A stretch of 64,000 nt of DNA. It comes from Amycolatopsis sp. NBC_01488 (lineage in GTDB: Bacteria; Actinomycetota; Actinomycetes; Mycobacteriales; Pseudonocardiaceae). Made by a program: the position numbers and the translations under genes. Under the pieces are notes generated by a model. The model saw only the letters and a program-made list of their open reading frames with translations. It was not told the origin of the DNA and searched no databases. Below, one piece after another: positions 9,159 through 17,395 of the stretch. The stretch is taken from the NCBI RefSeq assembly GCF_036227105.1, contig NZ_CP109434.1, forward strand, positions 5,737,001 to 5,801,000, in the 5' to 3' direction. The first letter of the stretch is position 1; every line of letters starts with the position of its first letter.

Positions 9159-9764
9159 GCTGTCCGCGGAGGCCCGGGCGCAGCTGTACCTGTTTTCTTG
9201 CCGGTGCCGGAATGACGGTACTGCTCGCTTTCCTTCCCCTTGGCGTGCAACTCATCTGGGCCTCACGACCAAGGCGGCAATCCTGAAATTTGCGCCTGAC
9301 CTCTGCGAAGTGGTCGTCGTCGGTCGGTGGCAGCGGGAGCGGGCGTTCCGCACTCGCTATCAGCGCACCGCGCAATGCTACCGCGCTCCGTAACCCGCAC
9401 AGTGCGGGTGCCGACAGCGTCAGAACGCTCGGCGCGAAGGTGTTGCTGGACTTCGCAGCCGAGATGAACGGGGAATAGGCTGGGGCGGGCATCCGCTGGC
9501 GAGGTACCTACATCGCCTTGTAACAGCACATTCACGACGTGCGGTACGGGCTGGCATCGCCGGCCCGCCGATCAGGCCGCGGTGCTCCTCGCACGCTACT
9601 GCAGGAGTGAGTTGGAGCCGGCTGAAGCGAGGGACCGGACGTGCGCGTCGTCGAAGGGTTCGTTGTGACGGACTGATTCGAACTCACACGGCTTGACCTG
9701 GGCAAACGCGTCCGCCGAGTCGCTGCTTCGACTGGAAATATGACGCTGACCTGGGAAATCTCCG
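9159..9764. other. Non-coding stretch between integrase remnant and tRNA
   Basis: About 600 bases in which I find no convincing gene. Open frames are short and lack recognisable motifs or ribosome sites. It contains a 15-base copy of tRNA sequence (9675-9689) and a short direct repeat TGACCTGGG near 9694 and 9747. It is best read as decayed island DNA. Confidence 0.5.
9675..9689. repeat. 15-bp copy of tRNA T-arm (possible relic of attachment site)
   Basis: GATTCGAACTCACAC at 9675-9689 is identical to 9777-9791 inside the tRNA gene, in the same orientation, 102 bp away. Integrases of this kind recombine in the 3' half of a tRNA gene, so a partial copy on the island side could be an att relic. 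It is short for an att core, so chance or another event is possible. Confidence 0.35.
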
Positions 9765-9838
9765 TGCCCCCGGTGAGATTCGAACTCACACTGGACGGGT
9801 TTTGAATCCGTTGCCTCTGCCAGTTGGGCTACGGGGGC
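9765..9838 (-). tRNA. tRNA with CAA anticodon (tRNA-Leu), short variable arm
   Basis: The minus strand folds into a complete 74-nt cloverleaf. The acceptor GCCCCCG pairs with CGGGGGC, the discriminator is A, the T arm is GTGAG-TTCGAAT-CTCAC, and a 7-base anticodon loop TTCAAAA gives anticodon CAA (reads UUG, Leu). The anticodon stem ACGGA/CCCGT has an A-C mismatch at its last pair. The variable loop is only five bases, whereas bacterial tRNA-Leu normally has a long variable arm. No CCA is encoded. The 3' end faces the integrase remnant. Confidence 0.85.
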
Positions 9839-10012
9839 GTGAGGCCACAACCCTACGGGATCATCGGACCCGCTCCGTGACCGGGGCCGGGGGTGTCGCG
9901 CCGGCCACTACGTGGTGAACGCCATCTCTGCTTCTGGATCGTTCCCGGTAGGCTTCAGGTTCGCGGAAAGCCGCGAGACCCACCGTCCCGCCGAATCTTC
10001 AGGAGGACCCCG

Positions 10013-10627
10013 GTGACCGATCAGGCTACCGAGGCCAACGGTGCCGCCACCGTGCCGCAGCGTCGGGTGCTCGTCGCGGAAGACGAGGCGCTCATCCGGC
10101 TGGACCTCGTCGAAATGCTGCGTGAAGAGGGCTATGAGGTCGTCGGGGAGGCGGGCGATGGGGAGCAGGCCATCTCCCTCGCCACCGATCTGAAGCCCGA
10201 CCTCGTGATCCTCGACGTCAAGATGCCCAAGCTGGACGGGATCGAGGCCGCGGCCAAGATCACCGGTGACCGGATCGCGCCCGTCGTCATCCTCACCGCC
10301 TTCAGCCAGCGGGATCTCGTCGAACGCGCTCGGGACGCCGGGACCATGGCGTACCTCGTCAAGCCGTTCGCCAAGCGGGACCTCGTGCCCGCCATCGAGC
10401 TCGCCGTCAGCCGGTTCTCCGAGCTGCAGGCCCTCGAGGCCGAGGTCGCCGGGCTCACCGACCGGCTCGAGACGCGGAAGGTCATCGACCGCGCCAAGGG
10501 CCTGCTCATGAGCCGCCAGGGGCTCACCGAGCCCGACGCCTTCCGGTGGATCCAGCGCACCGCCATGGACCGCCGGACCACCATGAAGGCCGTCGCCGAG
10601 GCCGTCGTCGAGAGCATCGGAAGCTAG
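10013..10627 (+). CDS. pdtaR: ANTAR-domain response regulator (PdtaR-like)
   Basis: A 204-residue two-component regulator of the Rv1626 (PdtaR) type. The receiver domain (residues ~17-135) has acidic residues E23-D24-E25, phosphoacceptor Asp68 (LVILDVKMPKLDG) and the YLVKPF lysine. A C-terminal ANTAR RNA-binding domain follows (KVIDRAKGLLMSRQGL...AFRWIQRTAMD). In the family, phosphorylation activates binding to tandem hairpins and antitermination. GTG 10013 is chosen because AGGAGG lies six bases upstream; the frame is open further 5' but without family sequence. The partner kinase (PdtaS) is not in the window. The location beside liv genes and upstream of polA matches other actinobacteria. 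Confidence 0.93.
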   Translation: MTDQATEANGAATVPQRRVLVAEDEALIRLDLVEMLREEGYEVVGEAGDGEQAISLATDLKPDLVILDVKMPKLDGIEAAAKITGDRIAPVVILTAFSQRDLVERARDAGTMAYLVKPFAKRDLVPAIELAVSRFSELQALEAEVAGLTDRLETRKVIDRAKGLLMSRQGLTEPDAFRWIQRTAMDRRTTMKAVAEAVVESIGS

Positions 10628-10660
10628 CCGGACCGACGGTCGGCAGGCAGAATCACCCTG

Positions 10661-11188
10661 GTGAGACTCCTGCCGGTCGTCGTCGCCCTCACGCTGCTCG
10701 CGGGGTGCGAATCGGCCAAAGAGCCCAGCGCGCCCGCGCCGACGACGTATGAGCTGCCGCCGCGGCAGGTCCGGCCCGACGAGACCGCGCTCAAGCTGCC
10801 GCCCGCCAAGAACGGCGACACCGAGTTCACCCTGATCGGCTTCGCCGCGGGGTTGCCCAGCATCACCGGGAGCCACACCGAATTCCCCGCCACGGGCCAG
10901 TTCGTCCGGCTGCGGCTGGTGGTCACCAACACCGGGACCTCGAGCGTCCTGTTCGACACCCAACGCCAGCTGCTGGTCGACGACCGGGGCGCCACCCACC
11001 CGCCGGACGAGCAGGCCATGCTGATCAAGCGCCAGCCCGGTCAGTTCGACCTCGGGCACAGCGTGCGCGTCGAGTTCGACCTCTACTGGGACATCCCCAA
11101 GGACCGGAAGCCGGTCGCCGTCCGGGCCTTCGGCGGCCCGACCATCACCGACATGAAGAACCTCAACGGCACCGACATCAAGCTGTGA
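10661..11188 (+). CDS. DUF4352-type lipoprotein
   Basis: 175 residues. The N-terminus is a lipoprotein signal (MRLLPVVVALTLLAGC, lipobox LAGC with Cys16), followed by a Pro-rich linker. The mature part (about residues 50-165) has the features of the DUF4352 immunoglobulin-like fold: FPATGQFVRLRLVVTNTG, then a loop naming default values. Expected location is the outer face of the cytoplasmic membrane. The GTG at 10661 follows pdtaR by 33 bases; CAGAAT seven bases upstream could be a -10 box for its own leaderless transcript. Function beyond the fold is unknown. Confidence 0.8.
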   Translation: MRLLPVVVALTLLAGCESAKEPSAPAPTTYELPPRQVRPDETALKLPPAKNGDTEFTLIGFAAGLPSITGSHTEFPATGQFVRLRLVVTNTGTSSVLFDTQRQLLVDDRGATHPPDEQAMLIKRQPGQFDLGHSVRVEFDLYWDIPKDRKPVAVRAFGGPTITDMKNLNGTDIKL

Positions 11189-11192
11189 AAAC

Positions 11193-11221
11193 GGGGGCCC
11201 GGCAAGCAGCACCGGGCCCCC
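11193..11221. terminator. Bidirectional GC hairpin terminator
   Basis: A perfect 10-bp stem GGGGGCCCGG / CCGGGCCCCC with a 9-base loop lies between the convergent lipoprotein gene (stop 11188) and livF (stop 11234). There is no U-tract, as is common in actinomycetes. Confidence 0.8.
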
Positions 11222-11233
11222 GACGTACGACGA

Positions 11234-11947
11234 TCAGACGCCGAGGTCGCCACCGAGGTAGGCGGCTCGCACCTTCGGGTCGTTGAGCAGCTCGGCACCG
11301 CGCGCGCTCTGGACCACGCGGCCCGTCTCGAGCACGTACGCGCGGTCCGACAGCTTCAGCGCCTGCTGGGCGTTCTGCTCCACCAGCAGCACCGTCGTGC
11401 CGCGCTTGTTGATCTCGCGGATGATGTCGAAGATCTGCGCGATCAGCATCGGCGCCAGGCCCATCGACGGCTCGTCGAGCAGCAGCACCTTCGGCTTCGT
11501 CATCAGCGCCCGGCCGATGGCGATCATCTGCTGCTCGCCGCCGGACATGGTGCCGCCGAACTGGTTCTTCCGCTCCGCGAGCCGGGGGAACAGCTCGAAG
11601 ACCTCGTCGAGGTCGGCCTGCAGGTCGTCCTTGCGGGTGTAGGCACCCATCAGGAGGTTCTCCTGCACCGTCATGCCGGGGAACACGCCCCGGCCCTCGG
11701 GCGACTGGCCGATCCCGAGCAGCACGCGCTTGTGCCCCGGGGTCTTCGAGATGTCCTGGCCGTTGAACGTGATCCGGCCGCTGGTGAGCGGCCGCAGCCC
11801 CGAGATCGTCTTGAGCGTCGTGGTCTTGCCGGCGCCGTTGGCCCCGATGAGGGAGACGATCTCACCCTCGTCGACCTGGATGCTCATGCCCTTGAGGGCC
11901 GCGATCTTGCCGTAGTGGACGTTGATGTCCTCGACCTCAAGAAGCAT
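11234..11947 (-). CDS. livF: Branched-chain amino acid ABC transporter ATPase LivF
   Basis: A 237-residue ABC ATPase. Walker A is GANGAGKTTT, the signature is MSGGEQQMIAIGRAL, Walker B is VLLLDEPSMGL, and the H-loop follows in LLVEQNAQQAL. The LVEQN ending and short C-terminus are typical of LivF. It pairs with LivG on the cytoplasmic side of LivHM to power uptake of leucine, isoleucine and valine. The start at 11947 overlaps the end of livG by 11 bases, and it is the last gene of the minus-strand liv operon. Confidence 0.95.
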   Translation of the reverse strand: MLLEVEDINVHYGKIAALKGMSIQVDEGEIVSLIGANGAGKTTTLKTISGLRPLTSGRITFNGQDISKTPGHKRVLLGIGQSPEGRGVFPGMTVQENLLMGAYTRKDDLQADLDEVFELFPRLAERKNQFGGTMSGGEQQMIAIGRALMTKPKVLLLDEPSMGLAPMLIAQIFDIIREINKRGTTVLLVEQNAQQALKLSDRAYVLETGRVVQSARGAELLNDPKVRAAYLGGDLGV

Positions 11948-12710
11948 CTTCGGACACCCCCAGGTACGCCTCGATCACCTTCTGGTTGTTCTGCACCTCG
12001 TGCGGCAGCCCTTCTGCGATCTTCTGGCCGAAGTCGAGCACGGCCAGCCGGTCGCTGATGTGCATGACCAGGCCCATGTCGTGCTCGATCAGCAGCACGG
12101 TGCGGCCGTCGTCCCGGATCTTGCGGATCAGCGCCTGCAGTGCGTTCTTCTCCGCCGGGTTCATGCCCGCGGCCGGCTCGTCGAGCAGCAGCAGCTTCGG
12201 GTCCGTGGCCAGCGCCCGCGCGATCTCGAGCCGGCGCTGGTCGCCGTAGGAGAGGTTCTTCGCGACGCTGTGCTCGACCCGGCCGATGCCGACGAAGTCG
12301 AGCAGCTCCCGCGCCCGCTCCCGGCCCCGCTTCTCCTCCTTGCGGTGCGTCGGCAGGCCGAGCACCGCGCCGATCGCGCCCGTCTTGTGGTGCGCGTCCG
12401 CGCCCACCATGACGTTCTCCAGCGCCGTCATGTTGTGGAAGAGCCGGATGTTCTGGAACGTCCGGGCGATGCCGCGCTTGGTGACGCGGAACCGCTTCAT
12501 CCCGTCGACGCGGTCGCCGTCGAAGCGGACCTGGCCCTCGGTCGGGTGGTAGACGCCGGTGACCACGTTGAACACCGTGGTCTTGCCCGCGCCGTTCGGC
12601 CCGATGAGCGCGAAGATCTCGCCCTCGTTGATGCTGATGTTGACCTCGCGCAGGGCGGTCACGCCGCCGAAGCGCATGGTCACGTTGTCGAATTCGAGCA
12701 AGGTGTTCAC
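11937..12710 (-). CDS. livG: Branched-chain amino acid ABC transporter ATPase LivG
   Basis: A 257-residue ABC ATPase. Walker A is GPNGAGKTTVFNVVTG, the signature is LSYGDQRRLEIARAL, Walker B is LLLLDEPAAGMNP, and the C-terminal tail YLGV is usual for LivG. GTG 12710 is chosen because it opens with NTLLEFDNVTMRFGG and overlaps the livM stop by four bases (GTGA); the frame is open much further upstream only because of high GC. It dimerises with LivF in the transporter. Confidence 0.95.
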   Translation of the reverse strand: MNTLLEFDNVTMRFGGVTALREVNISINEGEIFALIGPNGAGKTTVFNVVTGVYHPTEGQVRFDGDRVDGMKRFRVTKRGIARTFQNIRLFHNMTALENVMVGADAHHKTGAIGAVLGLPTHRKEEKRGRERARELLDFVGIGRVEHSVAKNLSYGDQRRLEIARALATDPKLLLLDEPAAGMNPAEKNALQALIRKIRDDGRTVLLIEHDMGLVMHISDRLAVLDFGQKIAEGLPHEVQNNQKVIEAYLGVSEDAS

Positions 12711-13834
12711 TTGGCGACCTCCGCCGACGCCTCGGAGTCGGGACCGGCCACTTCGGCGCCCATCGTGCCCATGCCGCCGGTTCCTTCCCGCAGTTCGGCC
12801 TTGCGCTGCCGGGACGGCAGCAGGCCCTCGGGCCGCAGCGCCATCATCAGCACCAGGACGGCGCCGAAGACGAAGATGCGGTAGTCCGCGAAGTTCCGGA
12901 AGCGCTCCGGGAGCCAGGCGACGACGAACGCGCCGAGGATGACGCCCGGCAGGTTGCCCGCCCCGCCCAGCACGACCGCGGCCAGGATCGTCGCGGACAG
13001 GATGAACGGGAAGTTGTTCGGCTCGACGAACACGGCCTTGCTGGCGTAGATCGTGCCGGCGAAGCCGCCGATCATGGCGCCGATCGCGAAGGCGAGCAGC
13101 TTGAACTTGAACGTCGGCACGCCCATCAGCTCGGCCGCGTCCTCGTCCTCGCGGATCGCCGCCCACGCCCGTCCGACGCGGCTCTTGTTGAGCCGGATCG
13201 AGAAGACGACGACGAGCACGATCGCGAACAGCATCAGGTAGTAGTACGGCGCCGGGTCGAGGAAGAACTCGACCCCGAAGATCGGCTCCGGGTGCGGGAC
13301 GTTCGTGATGCCGCGCGCGCCGCCGATGGCGTCGGTGTTGTTCGCGGTGATCCGGACGATCTCGCCGAAGCCCAGTGTCACGATCGCGAGGTAGTCACCT
13401 CGTAGCCGTAGTGTCGGGGCGCCGAGGATGACGCCGGACACCGAGGCCAGGAAGATGCCGAGCACCACCGTCGGCCAGAACGACCAGCCGTACTTGGTGC
13501 CGATCGACGCCCAGGTGTAGGCGCCGATCGCGAAGAACGCGACGTAGCCGAGGTCCAGCATGCCGGCGTGGCCGACCACGATGTTGAGGCCGACGGCCAG
13601 CAGGATGTACGTCCCGATCGGGAAGATCAGCACCGTGGTCCAGTCCGAGTCCGGCGACATGAAGGCACCGATCCACGGGGCGGGCAGGATCAGTGCGAAG
13701 ACGATCAGCAGGATGTAGACGCCGTAGCGCTGCCACTGCGGCGCACCGGCCCACCAGTCGCGCATGCCGTCGATCGGGTGGAACCCCCGGCGGCCCGGGG
13801 ATTCGTTTCCGTGTACCACGTCGTTGCCTTTCAT
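12707..13834 (-). CDS. livM: Branched-chain amino acid ABC transporter permease LivM
   Basis: A 375-residue permease with about nine hydrophobic segments and the EAA-like region conserved in LivM (GAPTLRLRGDYLAIVTLGFG, then NTDAIGG). It has a ~45-residue hydrophilic N-terminus before the first membrane segment, and a charged Ala/Glu-rich cytoplasmic tail after the final LRPEGLLPSRQ. Start 13834 overlaps the livH stop by four bases (ATGA), and its own stop overlaps livG. It forms the membrane channel with LivH. Confidence 0.94.
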   Translation of the reverse strand: MKGNDVVHGNESPGRRGFHPIDGMRDWWAGAPQWQRYGVYILLIVFALILPAPWIGAFMSPDSDWTTVLIFPIGTYILLAVGLNIVVGHAGMLDLGYVAFFAIGAYTWASIGTKYGWSFWPTVVLGIFLASVSGVILGAPTLRLRGDYLAIVTLGFGEIVRITANNTDAIGGARGITNVPHPEPIFGVEFFLDPAPYYYLMLFAIVLVVVFSIRLNKSRVGRAWAAIREDEDAAELMGVPTFKFKLLAFAIGAMIGGFAGTIYASKAVFVEPNNFPFILSATILAAVVLGGAGNLPGVILGAFVVAWLPERFRNFADYRIFVFGAVLVLMMALRPEGLLPSRQRKAELREGTGGMGTMGAEVAGPDSEASAEVAK

Positions 13835-14793
13835 ACGCGCGCCCGCTGCAGCGATTCACCGAGAATGCCGGTGGGCCGGAACATGAGCACGAGCACCAGG
13901 ATGACGAAGGCGGTGACGTCCTTCCAGGCCGAGCCGAGGAAGATGGAGCTCCAGTTCTCGACGAGGCCCAGCACGATTCCGCCGAGCAGGGCACCACGCA
14001 GGTTGCCGATACCGCCGAGCACCGCGGCGGTGAACGCCTTGATGCCGAGCAGGAATCCGATGCGGTAGTCGGTGTTCTCGTATTCCATGACGAACAGGGC
14101 CGCGGCGACGCCCGCCATGGCCCCGCCGAGCAGGAACGTGATGCGGACGATCCGGTCGATGCTCACGCCCATCAGCACGGCGGCCTCGGGGTCCTGGGCG
14201 GTGGCGCGGATCCCGCGGCCGATCCGGGTCCGGCGGACCAGCTGGTCGAGGACGATCATGACGATGACCGCGCCGATGATGACGAAGACGTGGTCGGTGC
14301 GGACGACGCCGTTGCCGATGCGGAACAGCTCCTCGTGCGGGATGAACCGCGGCGCGGACTGCTGAACGCGGCCCGACTTGCCGAAGACGTCCGGGATGAC
14401 GATGAGCGCGAACAGCTCCTGCAGGAACAGCGACGCGCCGATGGCCGAGATCAGGGCGGCGAGCCGGGTCGCGCCCTTCTTGCGCAGCGGCCGGTAGGCG
14501 ACCTGCTCGAGGACGATCGCGGACCCGCCGGAGACCAGGGCCGAGACCACGATCAGCAGCAGCAGGATCCCGATCATCGAGAAGATCGTGAAGGGCGCCG
14601 ACGGCGCGATGGAGATGAGGATGAACAGGGACGTCATCGTCCCGATCATGAAGATCTCGGAGTGGGCGAAGTTGATCAGCCGCAGCACGCCGTAGACCAT
14701 CGTGTAGCCGAGGGCGATCAGGGCGTAGATGGAGCCGGCTACCAGGCCGCCGATGGTGCTGCCCAGAAACTGGCTCTGCAGATCTTGGAACAT
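13831..14793 (-). CDS. livH: Branched-chain amino acid ABC transporter permease LivH
   Basis: A 320-residue membrane protein with about eight hydrophobic segments. The LivH signature region is clear: GSIYALIALGYTMVYGVLRL followed by INFAHSEIFM. Near the end come VLGGIGNLRGALLGG and a VLMFRPTGILGE tail. It is the second membrane subunit of the Liv transporter. It lies 112 bases downstream of the binding-protein gene, a gap that contains a strong hairpin. Confidence 0.94.
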   Translation of the reverse strand: MFQDLQSQFLGSTIGGLVAGSIYALIALGYTMVYGVLRLINFAHSEIFMIGTMTSLFILISIAPSAPFTIFSMIGILLLLIVVSALVSGGSAIVLEQVAYRPLRKKGATRLAALISAIGASLFLQELFALIVIPDVFGKSGRVQQSAPRFIPHEELFRIGNGVVRTDHVFVIIGAVIVMIVLDQLVRRTRIGRGIRATAQDPEAAVLMGVSIDRIVRITFLLGGAMAGVAAALFVMEYENTDYRIGFLLGIKAFTAAVLGGIGNLRGALLGGIVLGLVENWSSIFLGSAWKDVTAFVILVLVLMFRPTGILGESLQRARV

Positions 14794-14841
14794 GACGTAG
14801 TTGCCTTACCTGACGGGGCGAGGATGGTCGCCACATTGGCG

Positions 14842-14883
14842 GGGAGCGGGGGTGCTGTGGCCGTCCACAGCGCCCCCGCTCCC
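14842..14883. terminator. Intra-operon hairpin between livJ and livH
   Basis: A 19-bp stem (14842-14860 with 14865-14883; one mismatch, A-C in the minus-strand transcript) closes a 4-base loop CCGT. It sits directly after the binding-protein stop codon (14906) and before livH (14793). It probably acts as a partial terminator or mRNA-stabilising hairpin, so that the binding protein is made in excess over the membrane complex. This is the usual explanation for such elements, inferred here. Confidence 0.75.
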
Positions 14884-14905
14884 GTGAGGTGTTACTTCAG
14901 CTCCG

Positions 14906-16072
14906 TCAGCCGGCGATCTTGGCCTCGGTCGAGGCGCCGAGGTTCTTGATGACCGCGCCGACGACCTGGTAGACGTAGATCGCGTTGGTCTGCGGCTCGC
15001 CGTTGTCCTTGAACTTGATCTGCTTCGACGCGCCCTTGAAGTCTTCCGTCTTCAGGAAGTCGTTGATCTTCTCGCCGGTGGTGTTGCCCGCCTTGACCGC
15101 GTTGATGATGGCGGTCGCGGCGTCATAACCCTCGGTCGCGTAGATGGCCGGGTCGACGTTGAACTTGGCCTTGTACTTGGTGGCGAAGTCGTTGCCGGGG
15201 GCACCCGGGTCCGGGATGTTGCACGGGCAGCCGACGACGGCGCCTTCGGCGGCCGCGGCACCCGCACCGGAGACCAGCTGCGGGTCGAGCGAGCCGTCAC
15301 CGGTGGCGAAGGTGGCCTTCACGCCACCGTCACGCAGCTGCTTGAGCAGCCGGCCGGCCTGGGCGTAGTAACCGCCGTAGGCGATGACGTCCGGGTTGGC
15401 GGCCTTGACCTTCTGCACGGTCGACGAGTAGTCCGACGCGTCCTTGGCGAACTTGTCGCGCTCGGTCGTGATGCCCTTGTCCTTGAAGGTCTTCTCGAAC
15501 GCGTCCGCGAGGCCGACGCTGTACTCCTGGTCGTCCGAGATGACGTAGGCGTTCTTCGGCGACTTCGCCGTGATGAGGAAGTTCGCGATGCCGGGGCCCT
15601 GGTCGTTGTCGTTCGCGACGACGCGGTGCCAGTACTTCCAGCCGTTCGCGGCCAGACCCGGGTTGGTCGCCGAGGGCGACACGCTCGGGATCTTGCCCTG
15701 CTCGAGGACACCGCCGACGGCCTTCGACTCACCGGAGAACGCGGGGCCGATGAGGGCGGTGATCTTGTCCGTCCCGATCGCGGTCTGCACCAGCGACGTG
15801 GCCTGCTCCGGCTTGCCCTGGCTGTCGTAGTTCTTCAGCTCGAGCTTCACCTTGGGGTTCGTGGCGTTGTACTCGTCGATGGCGAGCTTCGCGCCGTTGT
15901 TGGGCGGAATCACGATCCCGGAGTTCTCCCCGGTCAGGTCGCCCATGAACCCGATCTTCAGCGTGCTGCTGTCACCGCTGCCCGACGAGCTGCTGCCGCC
16001 GGCACAGCCCGCCAGCGCCAGCGACGTCGCCGCTGCGAGGGCGAGAACCCGTCCAAAACGCACTCCTGACAC
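14906..16072 (-). CDS. livJ: Branched-chain amino acid-binding lipoprotein (LivJ/LivK-like)
   Basis: A 388-residue periplasmic-binding-protein type I lipoprotein. The signal peptide ends in the lipobox LAGC (Cys23), followed by a Gly/Ser linker. The mature fold begins TLKIGFMGDLTGENSG, and the SVSPSATNPGLA segment contacts the ligand in LivJ-type proteins. The GTG start at 16072 has GGGAGGT upstream. It is the first gene of the liv operon and would sit anchored outside the membrane, delivering Leu/Ile/Val to LivHM. Exact specificity cannot be read from sequence. Confidence 0.93.
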   Translation of the reverse strand: MSGVRFGRVLALAAATSLALAGCAGGSSSSGSGDSSTLKIGFMGDLTGENSGIVIPPNNGAKLAIDEYNATNPKVKLELKNYDSQGKPEQATSLVQTAIGTDKITALIGPAFSGESKAVGGVLEQGKIPSVSPSATNPGLAANGWKYWHRVVANDNDQGPGIANFLITAKSPKNAYVISDDQEYSVGLADAFEKTFKDKGITTERDKFAKDASDYSSTVQKVKAANPDVIAYGGYYAQAGRLLKQLRDGGVKATFATGDGSLDPQLVSGAGAAAAEGAVVGCPCNIPDPGAPGNDFATKYKAKFNVDPAIYATEGYDAATAIINAVKAGNTTGEKINDFLKTEDFKGASKQIKFKDNGEPQTNAIYVYQVVGAVIKNLGASTEAKIAG

Positions 16073-16624
16073 CGACTACCTCCCATGACCAACCAGCCGC
16101 CGGTAGGCGTTGCCCCCGACACAGGGGCTAGGTTAGGGCAGGAAGATATCCCTCTCGCCCGTCATGTGCACAGGCGGCCTCACTACTCTGTGTCCACATC
16201 GTGACGATCGCAACCGAGACGAATTGCACGAAAAGCCGAACGACGTTTCGTTACAGCCCGCCGCTGGTCACGTAGCGATACTAAGTATCGGCGCTCGTTA
16301 TGCGAATGGGTGACAGCAGTGTTTCCGCAGTATGTCATCGCCCATTTCGGCGGGCGGTGCGTGGCCGGTTTCCCGGCGATCCGGTGTTCACCCTGGCGAG
16401 GGCCCCACGAGGCGGGCACCGCCGTAGGGATGCACCTTACGTCCGATTCGGGCGGGCCGAAGGGACCCGCCCTCGCTCACCGGGACCGCGGGTCTGCACG
16501 AAAGTCCGCTCGTTCGGGCCCAGCCGTCACAACCACCGGTTGTCGTGGACGCCGGAACGGCTGTTGGACCCGCACCCGTCGCCGGCTGTTCGCTGGAGGC
16601 AGCCGAGAGACAGGGAGAGGCACC
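16073..16624. other. Divergent intergenic region, liv operon / hydrolase
   Basis: A gap of 552 bases between the liv operon start and the hydrolase. It must carry the liv promoter. The frame open from 16310 in phase with the hydrolase encodes only Arg/Gly-rich sequence with no family similarity, so I treat it as non-coding. No RNA gene or repeat was recognised. Confidence 0.5.
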
Positions 16625-17395
16625 ATGCGGGAAGTGGTCGAGGGCGTCGCGGCGGGGGTGCCGTTCGTGGCGCTGCCGCCGGCGGACCGGGAAGCGCCGG
16701 CGGCGCTGGTGGCGGGCTGGCACCTGATGGAGGTGCCCGCGAGCGAGCAGGCGTTCGCCGAGGCGGTGCCGATGACGGGCCTGCAGGCGTGGCGGGTGTA
16801 CTTCGGCCTGCCGCTGACCGGGGCGAGGCTGCCCGAAGGCGGTCCGGCGGAGCTGTTCCGGCTGGCGACCGAGGACGCGGTGCTCAACGTCTTCGAGCCG
16901 GTCACCGAGCAGGCGGTGGCGGAGTTCCCGGCGGCGCTGGCCGAGCTGCGGGACCGGCTCCCGGGCGCGGACGGTCCGCTCGGCGTCTTCGGCGGCTCGG
17001 CGGGCTCGCTGGTGGCGCTGGAGGTGCTCGCCCGCGGGGACGTCGCCGTCCGGGCCGCCGCGGTGGTCAGCCCGGTCGCCCGGCTGGCGCCGGTGATCGC
17101 CCGCAACGAGCGGCTCTTCGACGTCACCTACCCGTGGACGCCGCGGTCCCGGGCCGTCGCCGACCACTACGACTACGTGCGCCGGGCCGGGGAGCTGACC
17201 GCGCCGCTGCTGATCGTGGCCGGGGAAGCCGACGACGTCGCCGTGCGCGAGCCGGCGGAGGCGCTGCGCGAAAGGCTCGGGACCGAGCTGGTGCTGGTCG
17301 AAGCGATGGCGCACGAGTTCGCGCCGGGGACACCGGAAGCGAAGCGGGTCGACGCGGCCTTCACCGAGTGGTTCGCGCGGCGGTTGCCGGCTTGA
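16625..17395 (+). CDS. Alpha/beta hydrolase
   Basis: A 256-residue hydrolase. The nucleophile elbow is GVFGGSAGSLVALEVL, the acid is likely within VAGEADDVAV, and the catalytic His is in AMAHEFAPG, giving the standard Ser-Asp-His order. There is no signal peptide, so it is cytoplasmic. ATG 16625 is supported by GGGAGAGG five bases upstream. The gene converges on the LysR gene and overlaps its 3' end by 35 bases. Substrate unknown. Confidence 0.85.
   Translation: MREVVEGVAAGVPFVALPPADREAPAALVAGWHLMEVPASEQAFAEAVPMTGLQAWRVYFGLPLTGARLPEGGPAELFRLATEDAVLNVFEPVTEQAVAEFPAALAELRDRLPGADGPLGVFGGSAGSLVALEVLARGDVAVRAAAVVSPVARLAPVIARNERLFDVTYPWTPRSRAVADHYDYVRRAGELTAPLLIVAGEADDVAVREPAEALRERLGTELVLVEAMAHEFAPGTPEAKRVDAAFTEWFARRLPA

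Noticed and set aside
8512..9492. A 326-codon minus-strand frame over the integrase remnant
   Set aside because: Pro/Ala/Arg-rich sequence without motifs, while the plus strand gives recognisable integrase segments.
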